Below are positions 27,627-34,623 of a DNA stretch of 38,791 nucleotides, one piece after another. A program made the position numbers and the translations under genes. Each line of letters begins with the position of its first letter. Positions within the stretch are counted from its first letter, which is position 1. The notes under the pieces are model-generated. The model saw only the letters and a list, made by a program, of their open reading frames with translations, ran no database searches and was not told the origin of the DNA. The DNA comes from an uncultured Gammaproteobacteria bacterium (GTDB taxonomy: Bacteria; Pseudomonadota; Gammaproteobacteria; Arenicellales; JAANXG01), in NCBI GenBank assembly GCA_947259705.1, contig CAMYNL010000033.1:1-38791 (forward strand), in the 5' to 3' direction.

Positions 27627-30032
27627 TCATCGCCGGATAGTGGACCTTGGGAACTCAATTAGTCCTGTCCGCACGGGGATTTTCGTGGTATTCGGCAGGC
27701 GCTGAACGCATTCCGGCCCACGATCCGGCTGACGATTAATGGCCGCAATGACTCGAGCGGACTGTAGACTCCAGGCGTCCGCCACCGCGACGGCGCTGGT
27801 GTTGAAAATGCCCTTGGTGGTGGACGCGGAGGTGACGATGTGCGCTGGCTTCGACACCCCCGACAGTACCGGGCCGATAAGGGTCGCGTCGGTAATGGAA
27901 CGGATGAGTTCCATGGCGATATTGGCGGTATCCAGAGACGGCATGATCAGCAGGTTGGCAGCACCCTGCAATGTGCTATAGGGATTAATCGTCACCCGCA
28001 GCGACTCGTTCAACGCGGTCATCGCATGCATCTCCCCGTCCACTTCCAGCTCGGGGGATCGGGCCTTCAACATCTGCACTGCATCGCGCATCTTTCTCGC
28101 GACGCCGGCCCTTGAGGAGCCGAAGTTCGAATGCGAGAGGAGCGCGACCTTCGGCTTGATTCCGAAGCTCGACACCCGGGCGGCGGAAGCCAGGGTCTTT
28201 TCCACAATTTCCTCCGCCGACGGCTCCACACCGATATGGGTATCGGACAAAAATAAGGGGCCTTTCGAAGTGAGCAGGATGCTCAGCGCCGAGATCTTCT
28301 GATCCGGCGATGCTGGGCCGATGATCTCAATGATGTCCTGCAGGTGCAGATCAAACCGGCCGACCACCCCGCAGATCATCGCCTGGGCCTCGCCTCTAGC
28401 CACCGCGCACGCCGCGATGGCCGTATTGCTGGTTCGTATCTTTACCCGCGCTGCCGATACCGATACGCCTCTCCTGCATACCCGTGAATGGTAGAGCTGC
28501 CAATATTCATCATAGCGCGGGTCGCTCTGTGGATCGATCAACTCATAATCCTGTCCCGCCTGCAAACGCAATCCAAGCCTGTCGATGCGTGCCTGAACCA
28601 CTTCACGCCGCCCGATTAGAACGGGATCAGCGATCTGCTCGTCGACTACGGCCTGCACTGCGAGCAACACGGTTTCATTCTCGCCCTCGGCGTAGGCCAA
28701 CCGCTCTCTATCCCTCTTCGCGACATCGATGATCGGCTGCATGAACAGCCATGAACGATGACTGTAACTGCGCAAATCCTCGCGGTAAGAGCCCAGATCC
28801 TCGATTGGCCTCGAGGCTACGCCGGTCTTCATCGCCGCTTTGGCCACCGCGAAGGGCACGTCCACAATCAATCTTGGGTCGAAGGGTTTCGGTAGAATAA
28901 AATCGGGACCGAATCGCAACGTTTCACCGCTGTATGCGTTGGCAACGCTGTCCGTCGACTCGCGCATGGCCAGGTCAGCAATCGCGTCCACGCAGGCATT
29001 TTTCATCTCATCATTTATCGTAGTCGCCCCTACATCCAAGGCCCCTCTGAATATGAAGGGAAAACAAAGCACGTTGTTGAGCTGATTGGGGTAGTCTGAA
29101 CGGCCAGTCGCGACGATCGCATCGGCCCGGACGGCCTTCGCCTGCTCCGGCCAAATCTCCGGCGTGGGGTTAGCCAGAGCCAGTATCAGGGGTTTCTCTG
29201 CCATCCTGGCGACCATCTCCGGTTTAAGTACGTCCGGCCCCGAGAGCCCGAGAAATATATCTGCGCCTTCAATGGCTTCATGCAGAGTGCGCAGGCTGGT
29301 AGTCTGGGCATAGCGGGATTTGTAGGGATTCATGTCCTCCTCACGACCCTCATATACAACGCCGTGCAGGTCAACGAGGATAATGTTTTCTCGCCGCAAC
29401 CCCAGACTTACCAATTGATCCAGACAAGCGAGGCCCGCGGCGCCGCCGCCGGTGGATATTAGCTTGACTTGATCCAGTTTCTTGCCAACGATCCTCAGTC
29501 CGTTGCGTACCGCCGCGGCTGCGACGATCGCGGTGCCGTGCTGATCATCATGAAAGACGGGAATATTCATGCGTTCCCGAAGCCTTGATTCCACGATGAA
29601 GCATTCCGGTGCCTTGATATCTTCAAGATTGATGGCGCCGAAGGTGGGTTCCATGGCGGCGACTATATCCACCAGCCTTTCCGGGTCCATTTCGTCGAGT
29701 TCAATGTCGAACACATCTATGCCCGCGAACTTCTTGAATAAAACGGCCTTCCCTTCCATCACCGGTTTTGATGCCAAGGGTCCTATGGAACCCAGCCCAA
29801 GCACAGCCGAACCATTCGTGACGACCCCCACCAGATTACCCCTGGCGGTGTATTTGGCGGCCTCTGCCGGGTTTTCCTTGATGCGGGCGCAAGGAAAAGC
29901 CACTCCAGGCGAATAGGCCAGCGACAAATCCCGCTGATTGGCCATAGGCTTGGTGGGCGTTATCTCCAGCTTGCCGGGGCGATTATCGCTGTGGTAACTG
30001 AGCGCGCTTGCTTCCAGATCCAAATCTTTCAT
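27627..30032 (-). CDS. maeB: NADP-dependent malic enzyme with C-terminal phosphotransacetylase-like domain
   Basis: This is a MaeB-type bifunctional-looking malic enzyme of 801 residues. The malic part (residues 1 to about 425) has catalytic Tyr40 in [27 protein letters not shown] and [15 protein letters not shown]. From about residue 430 a phosphotransacetylase-like domain follows ([60 protein letters not shown]). In characterised MaeB proteins this domain is regulatory (acetyl-CoA sensing) rather than catalytic. About 40 residues follow the usual end near AVAVADA, ending [10 protein letters not shown], longer than the typical 750-770 residues. The start is ATG 30032 without a clear ribosome binding site. 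Confidence 0.95.
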   Translation of the reverse strand: MKDLDLEASALSYHSDNRPGKLEITPTKPMANQRDLSLAYSPGVAFPCARIKENPAEAAKYTARGNLVGVVTNGSAVLGLGSIGPLASKPVMEGKAVLFKKFAGIDVFDIELDEMDPERLVDIVAAMEPTFGAINLEDIKAPECFIVESRLRERMNIPVFHDDQHGTAIVAAAAVRNGLRIVGKKLDQVKLISTGGGAAGLACLDQLVSLGLRRENIILVDLHGVVYEGREEDMNPYKSRYAQTTSLRTLHEAIEGADIFLGLSGPDVLKPEMVARMAEKPLILALANPTPEIWPEQAKAVRADAIVATGRSDYPNQLNNVLCFPFIFRGALDVGATTINDEMKNACVDAIADLAMRESTDSVANAYSGETLRFGPDFILPKPFDPRLIVDVPFAVAKAAMKTGVASRPIEDLGSYREDLRSYSHRSWLFMQPIIDVAKRDRERLAYAEGENETVLLAVQAVVDEQIADPVLIGRREVVQARIDRLGLRLQAGQDYELIDPQSDPRYDEYWQLYHSRVCRRGVSVSAARVKIRTSNTAIAACAVARGEAQAMICGVVGRFDLHLQDIIEIIGPASPDQKISALSILLTSKGPLFLSDTHIGVEPSAEEIVEKTLASAARVSSFGIKPKVALLSHSNFGSSRAGVARKMRDAVQMLKARSPELEVDGEMHAMTALNESLRVTINPYSTLQGAANLLIMPSLDTANIAMELIRSITDATLIGPVLSGVSKPAHIVTSASTTKGIFNTSAVAVADAWSLQSARVIAAINRQPDRGPECVQRLPNTTKIPVRTGLIEFPRSTIRR

Positions 30033-30130
30033 AAATTCAACACAATCGGTTTGCTGCAGTTTACCGAAAAACCGCCATCTCGATCACCACAACTTCGAAC
30101 GAGCGGGCGCTGGCCCGGGGACTGAGGTGA

Positions 30131-30358
30131 AATCAGGGCCTGCTCAGCGGCAGGGTCCCCTCCGTGGCAGCCCTGGCGAAGCGGGAAAAACTGTGCCGGC
30201 GATACGTTGCCCGAATCGTCCGCCTGGCCTTGCTGGCCTCCGATATCATGCGCGCTGTTGCACAGGGCAACATTCCCCCTACCCTCTCCCTTGGCCGTCT
30301 CTAGAGGGATTTACCGCTTGACTGGAAAGAGCAGCGGGAGGTCCTCGGATTCAGCTGA
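30131..30358 (+). pseudogene. Serine-recombinase/resolvase C-terminal fragment with internal stop
   Basis: The forward frame reads GRVPSVAALAKREKLCRRYV, then ARIVRLALLASDIMRAVAQG and NIPPTLSLGRL, an in-frame TAG (30302-30304), then RDLPLDWKEQREVLGFS and TGA (30356-30358). The pattern (A-L-A...Y-V-x-R-I-x-R-L-x-L-L-A-x-D-I...L-P-x-D-W-x-x-Q) is the C-terminal tail common in large phage-type serine recombinases. The rest of the protein is absent; the frame closes just upstream with TGA at 30128. It is a relic of a mobile element that once sat here. Confidence rests on recall of the family tail. Confidence 0.7.
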
Positions 30359-30540
30359 AAAAGACACGAAAGGGGACCTGCACATTCCCGATTCGAGAAA
30401 CTTCGGTTATTGGCGCGTCAATCAGGCGGATTCGATCCCCTTTTGAGGCCCTGCAATCCAAGATACTCCGCCACATCATCCTGATTTTCAGGCGTATTCT
30501 GATTTCCTATGACAGAGACCATACAGAGACCATACTGTCT

Positions 30541-30631
30541 GGCGGTGCAGCGCGTCGACGGCGAACCAGTCTCCAACAAAATCCCTGTTACTGGGAGAAA
30601 TACAGCGAAATCTTGACAATATCGCCGCCCA
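30541..30631 (-). repeat. Diverged dispersed repeat, copy 2
   Basis: Second copy of the repeat at 27511-27608, same orientation, about 510 bases upstream of the long malic enzyme start. On the reverse strand it reads CISPSNRDFVGDWFAVDAL, against CIFPDDWGFVGDFFAMDSY in copy 1. The frame runs to a TGA shortly after the repeat and has a stop upstream, so no full gene remains. Confidence 0.65.
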
Positions 30632-30796
30632 AAATCTCTAAACTCGCCAAATATCGCGCTTAGGCTTTTGGTAATCCTGCATGAGATTTCTCCCTCAGCA
30701 TGTCGTGGACCAACGGTAACAGGGAATGATCAGAGAAAGATTCCGAGGCTATTCGGTGCTCTGTATCTTCTTCGTAACGATTCGTCCAGGACAGGG

Positions 30797-31225
30797 CTAG
30801 GTTACTCGAACGATTCCCTCGTTGCACAACTCGATTGCCTCAATGGCTACGTCGTTGCCCTTGCCGTCCAGGTCGGTCACCTCGTATCGGCAGGGCCAAG
30901 CCTCGACGATCTCGAAACGCGCCTTGTCCTGGCCTTCCTCGTCCACAATCACAACTACTACCGACTTGCGCTCGACGGCACCATCTATGATCCGACGATG
31001 CCAATCGTGGAGCTCCATCGATTCGGTAATCCCCCGCTTGAGTGTCACATTGCCGTACTTAGTCAGGCCCGGTATTTTGCGCACGTGCGTCGGTTCATTG
31101 CCTGCGCGATACTCGATTATCTCGGTCGTGACCTCGAGACCGCTGACCTCGCTGAACCCGGATGCCTGCACTCCATCGATTTCCAATCGAAAACGAAAAT
31201 TGCGTAAAGGATCTCTTCTTGCCAT
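30797..31225 (-). CDS. T4 gp19-like phage tail tube / contractile injection system tube protein
   Basis: This 142-residue protein starts MARRDPLRNFRFRLEIDGVQ (ATG 31225) and continues ASGFSEVSGLEVTTEIIEYR, then RKIPGLTKYGNVTLKRGITE, and ends with KGNDVAIEAIELCNEGI. This is the tail tube (gp19/Afp1-like) family that forms the inner tube of extracellular contractile injection systems and related tailocins. Length is typical. The frame extends 25 codons upstream, but the homology begins at this ATG. No sheath, baseplate, spike, tape-measure or ATPase gene is in the window, so it is an orphan here. The preceding gene ends 17 bases upstream on the same strand. Lower-GC, accessory context next to a recombinase relic suggests acquisition by transfer. 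Confidence 0.85.
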   Translation of the reverse strand: MARRDPLRNFRFRLEIDGVQASGFSEVSGLEVTTEIIEYRAGNEPTHVRKIPGLTKYGNVTLKRGITESMELHDWHRRIIDGAVERKSVVVVIVDEEGQDKARFEIVEAWPCRYEVTDLDGKGNDVAIEAIELCNEGIVRVT

Positions 31226-31242
31226 TGATAGTCCCTCAGTGA

Positions 31243-31677
31243 TCAAGGCTTGATTGCGTCTGCCTGGCCGGATTTTGACACTACACGAGGTGGGTTGCAT
31301 TGCCTCCGTACGTAGCCGAGGTCAGCGTAAATTCGGAGATCGTGGTCGATGTGCCCATGGCGTCGTTTACCACGGCTGTCAAGATACTGCACCGTGGCAC
31401 GGATCTTTTCAGGCTGTCCGGCACCGAAGTAGGCCGCACTCGTCCCAAGAAACACATCGATTGATTTTCTCGGTGCGAAGAAAAGTAGAGACTTGAATAG
31501 GAAAAGATCGTTGATGTCCCGGCCGCCATGTGGCGCGGCAATGTCACAGTCGAACGACACAGAGACGCGGCGGGCTGGTCGCTCACCAATATTCTGTAGA
31601 CGTAGATACAGCAGCCCGTCGTCGAATATGACATCGACGATTATATCCAGATCGAATGATCTGCGTTTTCCTGCCAC
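31243..31677 (-). CDS. Uncharacterised protein paired with the tail-tube gene
   Basis: I do not recognise the family of this 144-residue protein. It starts at GTG 31677 (MAGKRRSFDLDIIVDVIFDD) and alternates hydrophobic and polar residues in a way that suggests a beta-sandwich, for example LLYLRLQNIGERPARRVSVS, IDVFLGTSAAYFG and KIRATVQYLDSRGKRRHG. There are no signal peptide, membrane segment or cysteine pairs. It ends 17 bases before the tube gene on the same strand, so the two form a probable two-gene unit. A perfect -10 TATAAT lies about 32 bases upstream of the start. An Ig-like or carbohydrate-binding fold is a guess; a role with the tube protein is inferred only from adjacency. Confidence 0.6.
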   Translation of the reverse strand: MAGKRRSFDLDIIVDVIFDDGLLYLRLQNIGERPARRVSVSFDCDIAAPHGGRDINDLFLFKSLLFFAPRKSIDVFLGTSAAYFGAGQPEKIRATVQYLDSRGKRRHGHIDHDLRIYADLGYVRRQCNPPRVVSKSGQADAIKP

Positions 31678-31708
31678 ATTCGCACCATTGAGCTAGTCCG
31701 GCTCAACA

Positions 31709-31714
31709 ATTATA
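31709..31714 (-). promoter_or_regulatory. Candidate -10 for the tail-tube two-gene unit
   Basis: Reverse-strand TATAAT (31714-31709), in the context GTCTATAATTGTTG, lies 31 bases before the GTG start at 31677. The sequence 17 bases upstream (TTCCTC) is a poor -35. Confidence 0.4.
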
Positions 31715-31764
31715 GACGGTGCCTGCGCGACGAGGAAGACGACCCGATCGGAGTTCACTAATGG

Positions 31765-32073
31765 TTAGAGGGGTTCTGTTACCTTAAAATGGTCGGCACG
31801 CCCGGAATCGCAAAGAGTGTTCTCTCTCAGCACGTAGTCACACACGCCGCGTTTCGCAAGCAAATCTTCGATATCACGAAAACTCCGACAGAATCGCCGT
31901 GATATAACCAGACTACATGCTGAGTTACAACTGGTGGGAAGCGATGCCGACGGTACACTGCATTGTTGGTCTTCATAGCCTGAGTGTGCCAAGACCGTCG
32001 TTAATGTGACAGCACCTTCGAGATGGAGAATCGCCAATTCGACACCCACAGGTGCTTGATCGACCGCCGGCAT
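31765..32073 (-). CDS. Doubtful small reading frame, possible tail-gene remnant
   Basis: A 102-codon frame from ATG 32073. The C-terminal part reads RFCRSFRDIEDLLAKRGVCD and YVLRENTL, faintly like the R-G-(I/V)-x-D-(F/Y) stretch near the end of contractile tail sheath proteins. The rest matches nothing I know, is Cys-rich (seven Cys) and has no visible ribosome binding site. It may be decayed or non-coding. Listed because it lies directly upstream of the tail-tube unit on the same strand. Confidence 0.2.
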   Translation of the reverse strand: MPAVDQAPVGVELAILHLEGAVTLTTVLAHSGYEDQQCSVPSASLPTSCNSACSLVISRRFCRSFRDIEDLLAKRGVCDYVLRENTLCDSGRADHFKVTEPL

Positions 32074-32431
32074 CAACGGCGTCGTCTGTTCCTTATCATA
32101 TGGGTGTGCATAGCAGCGTCATTCTTGTTGCGAACCACAGCAATTAAACGCCTGACAAAGATTGCATAGAATGCCCCGCCAAGCGTAAACTGCGATTCTC
32201 TAACAAGCTGGACTTTTGCGACCGCACGAGGACGCTTGGAGGAATGCCGTTTGTTTTGAAGAAACGGAAACACCAACCACTGAACTAATTATATTAAGGC
32301 TGTATATATTAGGGCTACCTCAGCACCGCGAAAATACTTACACCGCGGCGGGAATTCGGTTGCCCTCGTACCGCTGTGTGCGCAGAGGCATTTGTATAGT
32401 AATTACGACCACATAGTAAGGAACACCTGAA

Positions 32432-32692
32432 ATGAACGATGCTGAAAAAAGTAAGGCCTACTGGAAAGCAAATCTGAGGCTCCTCACGATATGTTTAGTC
32501 ATCTGGTTCGTTGTCTCGTATCTATTCGGAATCCTGTTGGTGGATGTTCTCAATACGATCCAGTTCGGCGGCTATAAACTGGGCTTCTGGTTTGCACAAC
32601 AGGGCTCGATCTATGTGTTTGTCGCACTGATTTTCTTCTATGCGGCGCGCATGAATAAGTATGACCGCGAGTTCGGCGTTGAAGAAGAATAA
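32432..32692 (+). CDS. DUF4212 small membrane subunit of sodium/solute symporter
   Basis: This 86-residue protein has two membrane helices (LLTICLVIWFVVSYLFGILL, about residues 16-36, and GSIYVFVALIFFYAARMNKY, about 58-78) joined by the family stretch FGGYKLGFWFAQQG. DUF4212 proteins occur almost always just before a large SSS-family symporter, as here, and are taken to be its small subunit. AAGGAA at 32418-32423 is a good ribosome binding site, 8 bases before the ATG. The symporter begins 17 bases after the stop. Confidence 0.93.
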   Translation: MNDAEKSKAYWKANLRLLTICLVIWFVVSYLFGILLVDVLNTIQFGGYKLGFWFAQQGSIYVFVALIFFYAARMNKYDREFGVEEE

Positions 32693-32709
32693 TTGGGGAG
32701 ACAAGCGTA

Positions 32710-34491
32710 ATGGATCTTAAGACTTTAACCTACATCGTTGTCGGCGCAACGTTCGCCGTGTATTTCGGCATCGCTATCTGGGCCAAAGCATCGAGCACCG
32801 CGGAGTTTTATGCCGCGGGACGCGGCGTCAACCCGATCGCCAACGGTATGGCCACCGCCGCGGACTGGATGTCGGCAGCGTCCTTCATATCCATGGCCGG
32901 CTTGATCGCATTTACCGGATACGGAGGATCCGTGTTCCTTATGGGCTGGACCGGCGGTTACGTGTTGTTGGCGATGTTACTCGCACCCTACTTGCGTAAA
33001 TTCGGTCGGTTTACCGTACCCGAGTTCATCGGCGACCGTTATTACTCGCAGGCCGCACGCATCGTCGCGGTAATCTGCCTGATTGTCGCTTCGATCACCT
33101 ACGTGATCGGGCAGATGAAAGGGGTCGGCGTCGCGTTCTCACGCTTCATGGAAACCTCTTTCGAGGTCGGGTTGTTCTCCGGGATGGCCATCGTGTTCGT
33201 GTATGCGGTTTTGGGCGGCATGAAAGGCATCACGTATACGCAGATTGCGCAGTATGTCGTTTTGATTTTCGCCTATACCGTGCCGGCTGTTTTTATCTCA
33301 CTGCAATTGACCGGGAACCCGATTCCGCAGCTCGGACTCGGTAGCACGATGGCCGGCGACACTGTTTATCTGCTTGACAAGCTGGACCAGATCGTGACCG
33401 AGCTTGGCTTCAAGGAGTACACGACGTCGAAGCTTGGCGGGACGTTGAATATGTTCTTGTACACACTGTCCTTGATGATCGGTACCGCCGGACTGCCCCA
33501 CGTCATCATCCGGTTCTTCACGGTACCCAAGGTCAGAGACGCGCGTTCTTCGGCGGGATGGGCATTGGTATTCATCGCGATCCTATATACGACCGCCCCC
33601 GCGGTGGGAGCCATGGCGCGCTTGAACCTGATCAACACCATCCAGACCGGACCCATTGGTGAACCGACCGCCAACCTAGTGGCGGAAGAGCGACCGTTAT
33701 GGATGAAGCGTTGGGAGGACACCGGGCTCCTCGGCTTTGAGGACAAGAACGGGGATGGCCGGATTCAGTTCTACAACGACGATAATCCGGAATTCGTAAG
33801 CAAGGCGGAAGCCTGGGGCTGGAAGGGCAACGAGATGACCAAAGTCGATCGTGACATCATGGTTCTTGCCAACCCGGAAATAGCTAGGCTGCCCAACTGG
33901 GTGATCGCCCTGGTGGCGGCCGGCGGTCTGGCCGCGGCGCTGTCCACAGCGGCAGGGCTGTTGCTGGCGATTGCGTCCTCGATATCCCATGACCTGCTGA
34001 AAGGCGTGTTCAGGCCTAATATCTCGGAAACCGGCGAACTGCTCGCGAGTCGTATTGCGATGGCGGGCGCGATCGTGGTAGCCGGTTATCTTGGGTTGAA
34101 TCCGCCCGGCTTCGCGGCTCAGGTCGTGGCCTTGGCATTCGGACTCGCCGCCTCGTCGATCTTCCCCGCGCTGATGATGGGCATATTCAGCAAGCGGGTG
34201 AATAACATTGGGGCGATCCTGGGCATGCTGTCCGGCCTGAGTGTAACCTTGATCTACATATTCTGGTTCAAGGGCTGGTTCTTCATCCCGGACACCGCTA
34301 TGGCGCCCAATGACGCCGCGCACTGGTTCCTCGGAATTTCTCCCGAAGCGTTCGGTTCGGTGGGTGCGGCAGTGAACTTTACGGTGGCGATGCTGGTTTC
34401 ACGTGTCACCGCGGCGCCACCAGATCACATCCAACACCTCGTGGAAGATATCCGTGTCCCGCGGGGGGCGGCAGCCGCTTCGACGCATTAA
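32710..34491 (+). CDS. Sodium:solute symporter (acetate/cation symporter-like, VC_2705 type)
   Basis: This 593-residue inner-membrane transporter of the SSS family has about 13 membrane helices. It begins MDLKTLTYIVVGATFAVYFG and shows the family core FYAAGRGVNPIANGMATAAD followed by WMSAASFISMAG, as well as GLPHVIIRFFTVP, typical of the ActP acetate branch. Between helices, residues about 315-390 form a hydrophilic insert with an EF-hand-like loop D345-K-N347-G-D349-G-R-I352, ending in N rather than E at position 12. Such an insert is known in the VC_2705 subfamily. Likely substrate is acetate or another short carboxylate, but this is inference. GGGGAG lies just upstream of the ATG. A strong terminator follows. 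Confidence 0.93.
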   Translation: MDLKTLTYIVVGATFAVYFGIAIWAKASSTAEFYAAGRGVNPIANGMATAADWMSAASFISMAGLIAFTGYGGSVFLMGWTGGYVLLAMLLAPYLRKFGRFTVPEFIGDRYYSQAARIVAVICLIVASITYVIGQMKGVGVAFSRFMETSFEVGLFSGMAIVFVYAVLGGMKGITYTQIAQYVVLIFAYTVPAVFISLQLTGNPIPQLGLGSTMAGDTVYLLDKLDQIVTELGFKEYTTSKLGGTLNMFLYTLSLMIGTAGLPHVIIRFFTVPKVRDARSSAGWALVFIAILYTTAPAVGAMARLNLINTIQTGPIGEPTANLVAEERPLWMKRWEDTGLLGFEDKNGDGRIQFYNDDNPEFVSKAEAWGWKGNEMTKVDRDIMVLANPEIARLPNWVIALVAAGGLAAALSTAAGLLLAIASSISHDLLKGVFRPNISETGELLASRIAMAGAIVVAGYLGLNPPGFAAQVVALAFGLAASSIFPALMMGIFSKRVNNIGAILGMLSGLSVTLIYIFWFKGWFFIPDTAMAPNDAAHWFLGISPEAFGSVGAAVNFTVAMLVSRVTAAPPDHIQHLVEDIRVPRGAAAASTH

Positions 34492-34518
34492 TGCGCTCAG
34501 GCGCACGTTAGTCTGTCG

Positions 34519-34543
34519 AAAGCCCCGCTTTACGCGGGGCTTT
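34519..34543 (+). terminator. Intrinsic terminator after the symporter gene
   Basis: A 10-bp stem AAAGCCCCGC/GCGGGGCTTT with loop TTTAC is followed by CTTTTG. It should end most symporter transcripts and separates the transport pair from the DUF294 gene, which starts 80 bases further on. Confidence 0.92.
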
Positions 34544-34623
34544 CTTTTGTGGCCACGTTGCCCAGAGACTTTTGCGTGATGCGGACGTAAACTTAAACTC
34601 GTATACAACACCGGTGGACCCCC

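Larger units (their letters stand above)
30033..30796. other. Gene-poor accessory gap with recombinase and repeat remnants
   Basis: About 760 bases with no intact gene. It contains the decayed recombinase fragment (30131-30358), repeat copy 2 (30541-30631), and a short perfect tandem duplication of acagagaccat near 30512-30533. The right end is the downstream side of the leftward tail-tube gene; no intrinsic terminator is visible there. The base composition looks more AT-rich than the core region to the left. Confidence 0.6.
31678..32431. other. Intergenic region of about 750 bases with one doubtful reading frame
   Basis: The region separates the leftward tail-tube unit from the rightward symporter operon. 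It holds the candidate -10 at 31709, a doubtful leftward frame at 31765-32073, and an AT-rich stretch near 32285-32312 that may include the symporter operon promoter (a TATATT near 32302). No RNA gene or repeat was recognised. Confidence 0.5.

Noticed and set aside
27367-27630. An 87-codon leftward frame over repeat copy 1
   Set aside because: Only the repeat part is shared with copy 2; the remainder is Pro/Arg-rich and has no partner, so it is not supported as a gene.
32281-32431. Sigma-54 promoter for the symporter operon
   Set aside because: No GG-N10-GC element of the -24/-12 type was found; only a weak sigma-70-like TATATT near 32302 is visible.
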